Assembly: GCA_001302725.1 (NCBI GenBank)
Contig: LIZU01000091.1
Coordinates: 1 to 5,946 of the forward strand
Source of the DNA: a candidate division Zixibacteria bacterium DG_27
GTDB taxonomy: Bacteria > Zixibacteria > MSB-5A5 > DG-27
DNA: 5,946 nt
Direction of reading: 5' to 3'
The notes under the pieces were generated by a model. The model searched no databases. It was not told the DNA's origin and was given only the letters and a program-made list of their open reading frames with translations. The translations under genes and the position numbers were made by a program. This document shows, piece by piece, positions 1-5,550 of the stretch (the stretch's first letter is position 1; every line of letters starts with the position of its first letter).

Positions 1-403
1 ATTCGGCATAGCCGGAGGTTATGACCGCCTCCTCTTCAGGATCGACGGCGACCACATTCCCTTTGGCCATCGCCTTTTTGATTCTCTTGATATAAGTCAA
101 GCGATCACAGGTTAGGGTCTGCTCTTCGTCCTGAAGCTCGGCGTTCCCCTGCACCACCACCTGGCCGGCAGTCTTATACCAGACCGCCCAGTTGCCCTTC
201 AGGGTGGCCTCCCCCTGCCGGAGGAGGACGCTGTCGGTCAACACGATAATGGTATTGTTGGGGTCGTTGTTAAACTCCAAGGAACCGGCGTGCAGAAGCT
301 CAATCGGCTCCTCCTCGCCCTTCTGAGCCTGGGCCAGCGGCAAAGCCAAGAGTGTAGAAGCAAGAAGAAAACAGGCGGTTAGCTCTTTCCCTTTAAGAAA
401 CAT
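1..403 (-). CDS. OstA/LptA-like periplasmic protein, N-terminal part (runs off left edge)
   Basis: The minus strand from an ATG at 403 stays open to the window edge, giving 134 residues without a stop. Residues 1-26 form a signal peptide: a Lys-containing start, a hydrophobic stretch around CFLLASTLLALPLA, and a likely cut after AQA. Residues 34-134 are a run of short beta-strand units with the OstA look: HAGSLEFNN, a strand around VLTDSVLLRQG, VVVQGNAEL, LTCDRLTYI, KAMAKGNVV and AVITSGYAE. The repeated 'G-N-V/A' turns and the 'CDRLTY' unit are typical of OstA/LptA/LptD-N domains, which in characterised members carry or receive lipopolysaccharide in the periplasm. I infer a role in outer-membrane LPS transport. 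Without the C-terminus I cannot tell a stand-alone LptA from a longer LptD- or LptC-type protein. No strong Shine-Dalgarno site precedes the start, and the putative promoter would give a very short leader. It is transcribed divergently from the FG-GAP gene. Confidence 0.75.
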   Translation of the reverse strand, partial: MFLKGKELTACFLLASTLLALPLAQAQKGEEEPIELLHAGSLEFNNDPNNTIIVLTDSVLLRQGEATLKGNWAVWYKTAGQVVVQGNAELQDEEQTLTCDRLTYIKRIKKAMAKGNVVAVDPEEEAVITSGYAE

Positions 404-412
404 ACTCGGCTA

Positions 413-441
413 AATATAGTTTCGTCCGACCTCAGATACAA
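413..441 (-). promoter_or_regulatory. Putative promoter of the OstA/LptA-like gene
   Basis: On the minus strand TTGTAT (436-441) and TATATT (413-418) are separated by 17 bp. The -10 box matches TATAAT at five of six bases, the -35 box TTGACA at only three. Transcription would begin near 405-407, almost at the ATG at 403, so the mRNA would have almost no leader. That fits the lack of a good ribosome-binding site. It could be a chance AT-rich match. Confidence 0.35.
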
Positions 442-598
442 TTTCATACTAATCCGGACAAAGATAAAAATCAAGCTCTGCGGAGCTTTGCTCTGGACAG
501 TTCATCCCCATTGGCGGTGAGCGAACAACCGATATGGCGCCCTCTATTCTGTTCGGAAAACATCCGCTATGTTATACGTTCAACCTGGGATATTATCG

Positions 599-626
599 TT
601 GACAAAATCTCAACTCTGGTTATTAT
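599..626 (+). promoter_or_regulatory. Strong sigma70-type promoter of the FG-GAP gene
   Basis: A perfect -35 box TTGACA (599-604) is followed after 16 bp by TATTAT (621-626), which matches TATAAT at five of six bases. Transcription should start near 633, giving a leader of about 70 nt before the ATG at 704. This leader is short compared with those of the two downstream genes. Confidence 0.7.
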
Positions 627-703
627 GATTAGTGGAAAAAGCTAAGGCTTGTGGACTTGTGTTACTTCATATAGAGATTAAGCCTTCACAATCGGAGGTA
701 TAA

Positions 704-2422
704 ATGCTTAAGAATCAGAGCTTGATTTTCACTTTTGTATTCTTGTTGCTTCTGCCCGTGAGTCTTTGGGCTCAAACGAGCTTCACCGATGTCACTGATC
801 AGGCCGGAGTGGGGGACACCAATTTTGGAGTTGGAGTTGCCTGGGGCGATTTCGACCGCGATGGCGCGCTGGATTTGTATCTGGTCAACCTCGGGCAAGC
901 TAACGTCCTTTACTTGAATAAAGCGGACGGCACTTTCGAGGACATCACAACCGAGGCAGGCGTCGGTGACGGCGGAGATGGCGTCGGCTGTGCCTGGGGA
1001 GATTACAACAACGACGGTCTTTTGGACCTTTTCGTGTCCAATCGTCCCGGCAACCATCGCCTTTACCATAACAACGGAGATACTACCTTCACCGACAGGG
1101 CCCCGGAGTTCGGTATGAGCGATCCCTCCGGCCTGGGAGAATCGGTCGCCTGGGGAGATTACGATAACGATGGCTATATCGACCTCTACGTTACGAGAAT
1201 GATGCAGACCAACATCCTTTATCGCAATTTGAGCGGTGAGGATTTCGAGGATGTCACCTCTTTTGCGGGAGTCGGGGATAATGGAAGGGGAGAGGCCACC
1301 GCCTGGTGTGATTACGATGACGACGGCGACCAAGACCTCTATCTGGCCAATGCCTATGGCTACAATCTCCTCTATCGCAACGATGGCGACGGGACTTTCA
1401 CCGACTACACTGACTCCGCGGGAATAAGAGAATATGCCAACAGCTTCGGTTGTGCCTGGGGGGACTACGACAACGATGGGGATTTCGACCTCTACGTCGG
1501 GCGAGAGTCCACTAACAAGCTTTACGCCAACAAGGGCGATGGCACCTTCGAAGATGTCACTTACGAGGCCGGCGTCGGTCATACCGGCTGGGCGTTGGGG
1601 GTCTCCTGGGGGGATTACGACAACGACGGCTGGCTCGATCTGCACCTCGCCAATCACCAGGGGGATGATGTCCTCTATCGAAATCTAGGCGACGGCACCT
1701 TCGAAGACGTTACCGATCAGGCCGGCGTTCACAACTTCTACAATGGTCGGGGAAATATTTGGGGAGATTACAATGGTGACGGTTTTTTGGATCTCTATGT
1801 CTCCAATCATGACGGTGCTCGCAACGTTCTCTTCGAGAATAATCGTAATGAGAACCACTTTCTGCATTTGAGATTGGTGGGGGTGGAAAGCAACAAAGAC
1901 GGGATTGGCAGCAAAGTTGTCTGCTTATCTGGAAGTCTGAGAATGACGAGACAGGAGGAGGGGGGTTCCGGATTCGCCTCCCAGAACAGCCTCCCGATAG
2001 AATTCGGTCTGGCAACGAACACCGTTGTCGACTCTCTCTACATCTACTGGACCTCCGGCAACATCGACACCCTGACAGAGCTTGTTGCTGACCAATTCTT
2101 GGAGATAGTTGAGGGGGAGGAGATCGGCGTCGATTGGGAAGGGAGCAACGCTCTCCCGACACAATTCAGCCTCTATCAGAATTATCCTAATCCCTTCAAC
2201 AACTCCACCCTTATCGGCTATACTCTGCCGTCTCCCGGGAATGTGAGCTTGACAATCTGCAATATTCGTGGTCAAGAAATAGAAAGCTTAGTTAACTCTC
2301 ATCAAAGCCAGGGGTTTCACACTATCGTCTGGACGCCGCAGGGGATAAGCTCCGGGCTTTATTTCTGCCGATTGGCGGGGGCCGGGAGGACGAAGATTAA
2401 GCCGTTGACTCTGCTGAAATAG
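704..2422 (+). CDS. Secreted FG-GAP/VCBS-repeat protein with ASPIC/UnbV domain and PNPF C-terminal sorting-type module
   Basis: This 572-residue protein starts at ATG 704 behind GGAGG (694-698) with 5 nt spacing. Residues 1-23 are a signal peptide with a probable cut after LWA. Residues 25-380 hold seven FG-GAP/VCBS units, each with a calcium-loop motif of the form W-G-D-x-D-x-D-G-x-x-D-L. The first Asp falls at residues 49, 100, 152, 203, 254, 304 and 355, almost exactly 51 apart, as expected of the blades of a seven-bladed propeller. Residues about 383-470 match ASPIC/UnbV (SNKDGIGSKV, then FGLA and a W-T-S-G strand). That combination is the CRTAC1-like architecture. Residues 486-572 form a beta-sandwich starting at FSLYQNYPNPFN and ending in LTLLK, like a T9SS type A or FlgD-like tail. 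The role is probably extracellular or surface binding of calcium and ligands; no catalytic site is evident. The fourth unit reads WCDYDDD instead of WGD. No obvious intrinsic terminator follows. Confidence 0.93.
   Translation: MLKNQSLIFTFVFLLLLPVSLWAQTSFTDVTDQAGVGDTNFGVGVAWGDFDRDGALDLYLVNLGQANVLYLNKADGTFEDITTEAGVGDGGDGVGCAWGDYNNDGLLDLFVSNRPGNHRLYHNNGDTTFTDRAPEFGMSDPSGLGESVAWGDYDNDGYIDLYVTRMMQTNILYRNLSGEDFEDVTSFAGVGDNGRGEATAWCDYDDDGDQDLYLANAYGYNLLYRNDGDGTFTDYTDSAGIREYANSFGCAWGDYDNDGDFDLYVGRESTNKLYANKGDGTFEDVTYEAGVGHTGWALGVSWGDYDNDGWLDLHLANHQGDDVLYRNLGDGTFEDVTDQAGVHNFYNGRGNIWGDYNGDGFLDLYVSNHDGARNVLFENNRNENHFLHLRLVGVESNKDGIGSKVVCLSGSLRMTRQEEGGSGFASQNSLPIEFGLATNTVVDSLYIYWTSGNIDTLTELVADQFLEIVEGEEIGVDWEGSNALPTQFSLYQNYPNPFNNSTLIGYTLPSPGNVSLTICNIRGQEIESLVNSHQSQGFHTIVWTPQGISSGLYFCRLAGAGRTKIKPLTLLK
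782..1840 (+). repeat. Seven tandem coding repeats of about 153 bp (FG-GAP units)
   Basis: Inside the FG-GAP gene a unit of about 153 bp recurs seven times. Each includes a 'tggggagattac...gatgg'-like block encoding W-G-D-x-D-x-D-G, followed about 20 codons later by a segment encoding (D)GTFEDVT. Unit lengths deduced from the calcium-loop Asp codons are 51, 52, 51, 51, 50 and 51 codons. The near-constant length and similar DNA wording suggest tandem duplication. The antisense strand of these repeats gives long repetitive open frames rich in Val, Ile and Pro, which are artefacts. Confidence 0.85.
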
Positions 2423-2598
2423 AGCCTTCTCTGGGTGTGAATCTGCTTGGTGGGAGCTGGACAAGGGTCAGGCTGGATTCAAGTTGCATCTGAGGGGGCT
2501 ATCATTCTGGAGGTATCGAACGTATTGCCGTGGGAGAATTGAACAGACCGAAGAGCTAAAGGATTTCTGGGGGCATGGAAACAAATCGATTATTTACC
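2423..2598 (+). other. 3' intergenic region without clear features
   Basis: Between the FG-GAP stop codon and the next promoter there are about 175 bp. I find no hairpin followed by a T-run, so the FG-GAP transcript has no visible intrinsic terminator. One forward frame stays open from just before the stop codon to 2607, but it has no ATG or ribosome-binding site and no recognisable protein similarity. Confidence 0.5.
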
Positions 2599-2627
2599 TT
2601 GACTAAAGTATTTGGTTTTATTATAAT
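2599..2627 (+). promoter_or_regulatory. Strong sigma70-type promoter of the protease gene
   Basis: TTGACT (2599-2604), five of six with the consensus, and a perfect TATAAT (2622-2627) are separated by the optimal 17 bp. Transcription should start near 2634, about 355 nt upstream of the protease ATG at 2989. The protease mRNA therefore carries an unusually long leader. Confidence 0.75.
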
Positions 2628-2646
2628 CTAATTGAAGGGGGCTGGA

Positions 2647-2751
2647 GTCCGGTGAAGCCTCGGGGACGTCAAACCCGAAGCGGACCTGGATGTAACGATC
2701 GCAAAGTGGGTTTGACAGAGAACTGTCGAAACGCAGGAACTTCCACCGGAT
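2647..2751 (+). ncRNA. Candidate structured leader RNA element with alternative pairings
   Basis: Starting about 13 nt after the predicted transcription start, a closing stem pairs TCCGGTGAAG (2648-2657) with CTTCCACCGGA (2740-2750), ten base pairs with one bulged C. Inside, two local hairpins are possible: TCGGG (2660-2664) with CCCGA (2674-2678), and TTTGACAG (2711-2718) with CTGTCGAA (2723-2730), the latter with an AGAA loop and one G-U pair. A perfect 9-bp alternative, GTCAAACCC (2668-2676) with GGGTTTGAC (2708-2716), excludes both. A closed element with competing helices looks like an RNA switch or attenuator aptamer. It does not match the conserved cores I know for c-di-GMP (GEMM), TPP, cobalamin, glycine, fluoride or ZTP classes. 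The pairings are seen in the sequence; the regulatory function is inference. Confidence 0.4.
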
Positions 2752-2811
2752 GAACCTGTACGAATTACAATCTGCTTTTTTCATCTTCGGAACTTGGTCT
2801 GTTGATGCCAG

Positions 2812-2828
2812 GCTTTCTTCGCGGAAGC
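2812..2828 (+). other. Small hairpin in the protease leader
   Basis: GCTTTC (2812-2817) can pair with GGAAGC (2823-2828), with one T-G wobble, around a TTCGC loop. No T-run follows, so it is not an intrinsic terminator. It adds to the impression that the leader is structured RNA rather than decayed coding sequence. Confidence 0.35.
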
Positions 2829-2876
2829 TAGCAATTCTTTAAAACAGAACCGTCATAGAAAACTGAACTTGAGCTC

Positions 2877-2888
2877 GAGGAGGTGATG
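2877..2888 (+). promoter_or_regulatory. Very strong Shine-Dalgarno-like site far upstream of the protease start
   Basis: GAGGAGGTGAT (2877-2887) is complementary over GGAGGTGAT to the usual 3' end of 16S rRNA (...ATCACCTCC...). It lies about 100 nt upstream of the protease ATG, too far to serve it directly. It could serve the small ORF whose ATG overlaps its end at 2886, act as a ribosome standby site, or be fortuitous. The same 11-mer occurs in the leader of the next gene. Confidence 0.4.
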
Positions 2889-2972
2889 TCGATCCCTACA
2901 AGATCTTTCTGGGTTTCACTCCCCAGAAGAGTGATTGAGTGTTTGGAACCATTACCAATCAAATTCAGCTAG
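2886..2972 (+). CDS. Possible 28-codon upstream ORF (leader peptide) before the protease
   Basis: An ATG at 2886 opens a 28-codon frame beginning MSIPTRSFWV and ending at TAG 2970-2972. Its start overlaps the strong Shine-Dalgarno-like site; counting from the first GAGG (2877-2880) the spacing is 5 nt, which could allow initiation. It ends 16 nt before the protease ATG, immediately upstream of the AGGAG that serves the protease, so translational coupling is conceivable. The peptide is basic, lacks a run of one amino acid such as classical attenuator peptides have, and matches nothing I know. It may simply be chance. Confidence 0.2.
   Translation: MSIPTRSFWVSLPRRVIECLEPLPIKFS
2907..2928 (+). 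other. 7-bp hairpin between the upstream SD-like site and the protease start
   Basis: TTCTGGG (2907-2913) pairs perfectly with CCCAGAA (2922-2928) around an 8-nt loop. It can be lengthened by TCT/AGA with a bulged T. It lies inside the possible upstream ORF and 60 nt before the protease ATG. No T-run follows, so it is not a terminator. It could influence ribosome access or mRNA stability. Confidence 0.45.
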
Positions 2973-2988
2973 CAGGAGAACTAGGAAA

Positions 2989-5106
2989 ATGAGAAAAAGC
3001 ATTCTCTTCGTTTTAGTGGGGCTTTTGCTGTGCGGATATTCTCTGGCTCAGGCGGGAGTTATCGATCCGGACCTGGAGCTTGTCCTCAGCAACAGCTCCG
3101 CCAACGAGCCGGTGAAGGTCTTGGCTTTCATGTCGGATCGGGTGGACCTCCACCAGATGAATATGGAGTTTGATGCCCTCAATACCAGCATGAGCACTCG
3201 CCACGAAATGGTGATCCGTTCTCTCCAAAAGAAGGCTTACGAGACTCAAGGGGAGCTTCTGGATTACCTGGAAGCCCAGAGTGTGGCCGGTGAGGTGAAA
3301 AGCTACCATGGTTTCTGGATCGACAACAGCATCGTCTTCGAGGCTCCCGAGGGGATAATCCGTGCGGTGGCCGACCGAGAGGACGTTGCCACGGTCTTCC
3401 TCAACTACTTCATTGAGAACATCAAGCCCACCAGCATCAAGCCGGAGGGGACCCTCACCGGGGTGGAGCCCGGCCTGAAAGCCATCCGGGCCGATGAGGT
3501 CTGGGCCCTGGGAATCACCGGCGAGGGGCAGTTGGTCTCCCACCTGGACACCGGAGTCGACGGCAACCATCCGGCACTCGCAGCCCGTTGGAAAGGATTG
3601 GACCCCGGTTACAACTGGAGCTGGGCGTGGTTTGAGCCCAACTACGGAACCACCTTCCCCAGAGATTACGGGAGCCACGGCACCCACACCATGGGCACCG
3701 TCTGCGGCGCCAACCATAACAGCGGTGATACGATTGGAGTAGCCTTTGACGCCAAGTGGATTTCGGCGGCGGTGATCGACATCATCAACATCCCCACCAC
3801 CATCGCCGATGCCAAGAGGGCCTTCCAGTGGATCGCCGATCCCGACGGGGACCCCGGCACTACCTGGGACGTTCCCGGAAGCAACTCCAACTCCTGGGGA
3901 ATCTCCCCGATTTATCACAGTCAGTATTTGCCGGATGGCCCCTGCGACAGCATGTTTTGGGGTTATCTCCGCGGTTGCGAGGCCGCTGGAGTGGTGGTGG
4001 TCTTCTCCGCCGGGAACGAAGGGCCCGGTGCCACCACCCACCGCAACCCCGCCAACTGGGCCGAGGATGATTACACCTGCTTCTCTGTCGGCGCCGTTGA
4101 CGGCAACGACCCGAATCTCCCCATCGCCAGCTTCTCCAGCCGGGGTCCGGAGTACTGTACTCCCGATGGTCAGGCCACCATAAAGCCGGAGATCTGTGCT
4201 CCGGGAGTGAGCGTCCGTTCCAGCGTCCCCGGAGGAGGCTATTCCTCTTACAGCGGCACCTCCATGGCCTCGCCTCACATCAACGGGGTTATAGCTCTGA
4301 TGCGCCAGGCCAGCCCCAACCTGCCGGTTAACTTCATCAAGCAGGTCATGATGGAGACGGCCTTAGACAAGGGCAATCCCGGGGAGGACAATACCTACGG
4401 CTGGGGAGTGGTGGACGCCTTCGAAGCGGTGATGCAGGTTTTCACGGGGCTCTCCATGTCCTGTGAGGCTTTGACCCCCACCTTCTGTCGGGGTGCGAAC
4501 TTCTACTTCAGGGTGAACACCTTCAACTCCACCGGAGGGCCGATCAACGTCGTCATGACCTTCGGCGGTTACGCCGGCTACGACTGCGATCCCGGGAATA
4601 TCCTGGTCGCTAAACCCAGAAACCGGACCATCCCGGACGGCCAGAACAGCACCAGCTACTTCTTCAATGTCCCGAACAGTGCGGTCCCCGGCAACTACAG
4701 CGCCTCCATTGGTTTCACCCACAGTGGCCAGGACTATTTCTGCTGCATGAACACCAATATAGTGCAGTGTGCACCCTGGAAGGTAGGCGACAACACCGAA
4801 TGGGGTCTGGTGGAGGTGGGTCGTCCGGAGGCCAGCTTGCCGACGGTCAGCTCTTTGACTCAGAACCACCCTAATCCCTTCAACGCCAACACCAACATCG
4901 GCTATGCGCTGGCAGCGGCAGGGAAGGTTGAGCTGAAGGTTTATAACCTGAGCGGTCAGCTGGTGGAGACTCTGGTCGACGGCTTCCAGGAAGCTGGCGA
5001 GTACGTCGTCACCTGGGAGGCCGCCTCGGTCTCCAGCGGAGTCTATTTCTACAAGCTGATTACCGCCGATTACACCTCTGTGAAGCGGATGAGCCTCTTG
5101 AGATAG
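2989..5106 (+). CDS. Secreted subtilisin-family (S8) serine protease, bacillopeptidase F-like, with PNPF C-terminal module
   Basis: I choose ATG 2989 (705 residues) because it starts a clean signal peptide, residues 1-22, ending SLAQA, and is preceded by AGGAG at 2974-2978. A longer frame from TTG 2935 would add 18 polar residues in front of that signal. Residues about 41-145 look like an inhibitor-I9-type propeptide. The peptidase domain spans about 165-485. Catalytic Asp187 sits in HLDTGVDG, His230 in SHGTHTMGT and Ser425 in GTSMASPH, with oxyanion-hole Asn343 in SAGNEGPG, so all key residues are present. Stretches such as KAIRADEVWALG, NHPAL, NSWG, IKPEICAPGV and RSSVPG resemble bacillopeptidase F. 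A Cys-containing beta-rich region (about 490-600) follows. The tail from HPNPFN at 627 to the end is a T9SS or FlgD-like module like that of the upstream protein. About a dozen Cys suggest disulfides outside the cell. It probably degrades extracellular protein; its substrate is unknown. Confidence 0.94.
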   Translation: MRKSILFVLVGLLLCGYSLAQAGVIDPDLELVLSNSSANEPVKVLAFMSDRVDLHQMNMEFDALNTSMSTRHEMVIRSLQKKAYETQGELLDYLEAQSVAGEVKSYHGFWIDNSIVFEAPEGIIRAVADREDVATVFLNYFIENIKPTSIKPEGTLTGVEPGLKAIRADEVWALGITGEGQLVSHLDTGVDGNHPALAARWKGLDPGYNWSWAWFEPNYGTTFPRDYGSHGTHTMGTVCGANHNSGDTIGVAFDAKWISAAVIDIINIPTTIADAKRAFQWIADPDGDPGTTWDVPGSNSNSWGISPIYHSQYLPDGPCDSMFWGYLRGCEAAGVVVVFSAGNEGPGATTHRNPANWAEDDYTCFSVGAVDGNDPNLPIASFSSRGPEYCTPDGQATIKPEICAPGVSVRSSVPGGGYSSYSGTSMASPHINGVIALMRQASPNLPVNFIKQVMMETALDKGNPGEDNTYGWGVVDAFEAVMQVFTGLSMSCEALTPTFCRGANFYFRVNTFNSTGGPINVVMTFGGYAGYDCDPGNILVAKPRNRTIPDGQNSTSYFFNVPNSAVPGNYSASIGFTHSGQDYFCCMNTNIVQCAPWKVGDNTEWGLVEVGRPEASLPTVSSLTQNHPNPFNANTNIGYALAAAGKVELKVYNLSGQLVETLVDGFQEAGEYVVTWEAASVSSGVYFYKLITADYTSVKRMSLLR

Positions 5107-5108
5107 GC

Positions 5109-5126
5109 GTTTCCAGCGAGGGAAAC
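5109..5126 (+). other. Small hairpin just after the protease stop codon
   Basis: GTTTCC (5109-5114) pairs with GGAAAC (5121-5126) around a 6-nt loop, two bases after the stop codon. It lies directly before the main terminator stem. It has no T-run of its own and may stabilise the mRNA 3' end. Confidence 0.5.
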
Positions 5127-5129
5127 TTG

Positions 5130-5160
5130 AGGCCGGTCGGCTGCGACCGGCCTTTTTTTT
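5130..5160 (+). terminator. Strong Rho-independent terminator of the protease gene
   Basis: AGGCCGGTCG (5130-5139) pairs perfectly with CGACCGGCCT (5144-5153) around a 4-nt GCTG loop. The last base of the stem begins a run of eight T (5153-5160). The stem is GC-rich and the site lies 24 nt after the protease stop codon, a textbook intrinsic terminator. It separates the protease unit from the next gene. Confidence 0.95.
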
Positions 5161-5171
5161 GAAAAAAACGC

Positions 5172-5206
5172 TTGACAAGGGAATGACAAATGGTTATTTA
5201 TATATA
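5172..5206 (+). promoter_or_regulatory. Putative promoter of the last gene
   Basis: A perfect -35 box TTGACA (5172-5177) lies 12 bp after the terminator T-run. The matching -10 is less certain: TATTTA (5195-5200) has the ideal 17-bp spacing but a poor match, while TATATA (5199-5204 or 5201-5206) matches better at 21-23 bp. Transcription would start at about 5207-5213, leaving a leader of roughly 350 nt before the ATG at 5562. Confidence 0.55.
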
Positions 5207-5457
5207 GCAAAGGATAGAGCAACGGGCTCAACCGCGACGAACCTCGTTTTATCTTCGCGGGTTTGCGGTGTCTGTAAACTTCATTTAGCCTCAGTCGGGA
5301 ATTCGCAACTGTGTTTTAGGTGACATAGGCTTGACGTCATTGAACAGGTCTAGCTAGAGGATCCAAAGACGGGCAGAAGTGTCAACTCTAAAGCTGAAAG
5401 GAGGGAGGAGCAAACACAAAACGCAATAGCTCGCAACCCGTAACCTTTGATTCCCGA

Positions 5458-5468
5458 GAGGAGGTGAT
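5458..5468 (+). promoter_or_regulatory. Very strong Shine-Dalgarno-like site far upstream of the last gene's start
   Basis: GAGGAGGTGAT is identical to the 11-mer in the protease leader and complementary to the usual 16S rRNA 3' end. It lies 93 nt before the ATG at 5562. No ATG follows it at a usable distance, so unlike the protease copy it has no convincing small ORF. It may be a standby site, an RNA structural element or chance. Confidence 0.4.
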
Positions 5469-5526
5469 AGGCCGCAGTAACAATATCCACAATTCCTTGA
5501 TCCACTAATTCCCTTAACTTCTAACT

Positions 5527-5550
5527 GGTTCTTCTTCTTCACGAAGAGCC
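5527..5550 (+). other. Hairpin immediately upstream of the last gene's ribosome-binding site
   Basis: GGTTCTTC (5527-5534) pairs with GAAGAGCC (5543-5550), eight base pairs including one G-T wobble, around an 8-nt loop. The Shine-Dalgarno GGAG begins 2 nt later at 5552. The stem leaves the site free, so it is more likely to protect the mRNA or present the ribosome site than to block it. Confidence 0.5.

Larger units (their letters stand above)
404..703. other. Divergent intergenic region
   Basis: This 300-bp gap separates the minus-strand OstA/LptA-like gene from the plus-strand FG-GAP gene. It holds a weak promoter for the former at 413-441 and a strong promoter for the latter at 599-626, so each gene probably has its own control. 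I see no coding sequence, terminator or clear operator palindrome in the central part, about 445-595. Confidence 0.6.

Noticed and set aside
686..1657. Long minus-strand open frame opposite the FG-GAP gene (323 codons)
   Set aside because: It is the antisense shadow of the 153-bp repeats: its protein is a periodic Val/Ile/Pro-Pro-Gly string, with no signal or domain, on the opposite strand of a well-supported gene.
2416..2607. Forward frame of about 63 codons open across the FG-GAP stop and the following gap
   Set aside because: It has no ATG and no ribosome-binding site, the peptide is unrecognised, and a stop-free run of this length can arise by chance.
2734..2781. Intrinsic terminator (attenuator) ending in the T6 run of the protease leader
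   Set aside because: Only a 4-bp stem (GCAG with CTGC) with a 35-nt loop can be drawn directly before the T-run, too weak for an intrinsic terminator.
2590..2784. 64-codon minus-strand open frame in the protease leader
   Set aside because: No Shine-Dalgarno site precedes its ATG, it overlaps the strong plus-strand promoter and structured element, and it has no similarity to a known protein.
2935..2988. Upstream TTG as start of the protease
   Set aside because: It would put 18 polar and basic residues before a textbook signal peptide. The ATG at 2989 with AGGAG upstream fits better.
3013..4278. 421-codon minus-strand open frame opposite the protease gene
   Set aside because: Low-complexity Gly/Val/Asp-rich translation with no recognisable domain. 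The plus strand encodes an intact subtilase over the same stretch.
4363..5178. 271-codon minus-strand open frame crossing the terminator
   Set aside because: It starts inside the terminator/T-run region and mirrors the protease tail; there is no ribosome-binding site or protein family signal.
5332..5339. Perfect palindrome TGACGTCA as an operator
   Set aside because: It is a single 8-bp palindrome inside the leader with no second copy or promoter alongside; too short to claim.
5354..5364. CTAGAGGATCC, identical to part of a common cloning-vector polylinker
   Set aside because: The match is only 11 bases and neither flank continues as vector sequence, so contamination is not supported.
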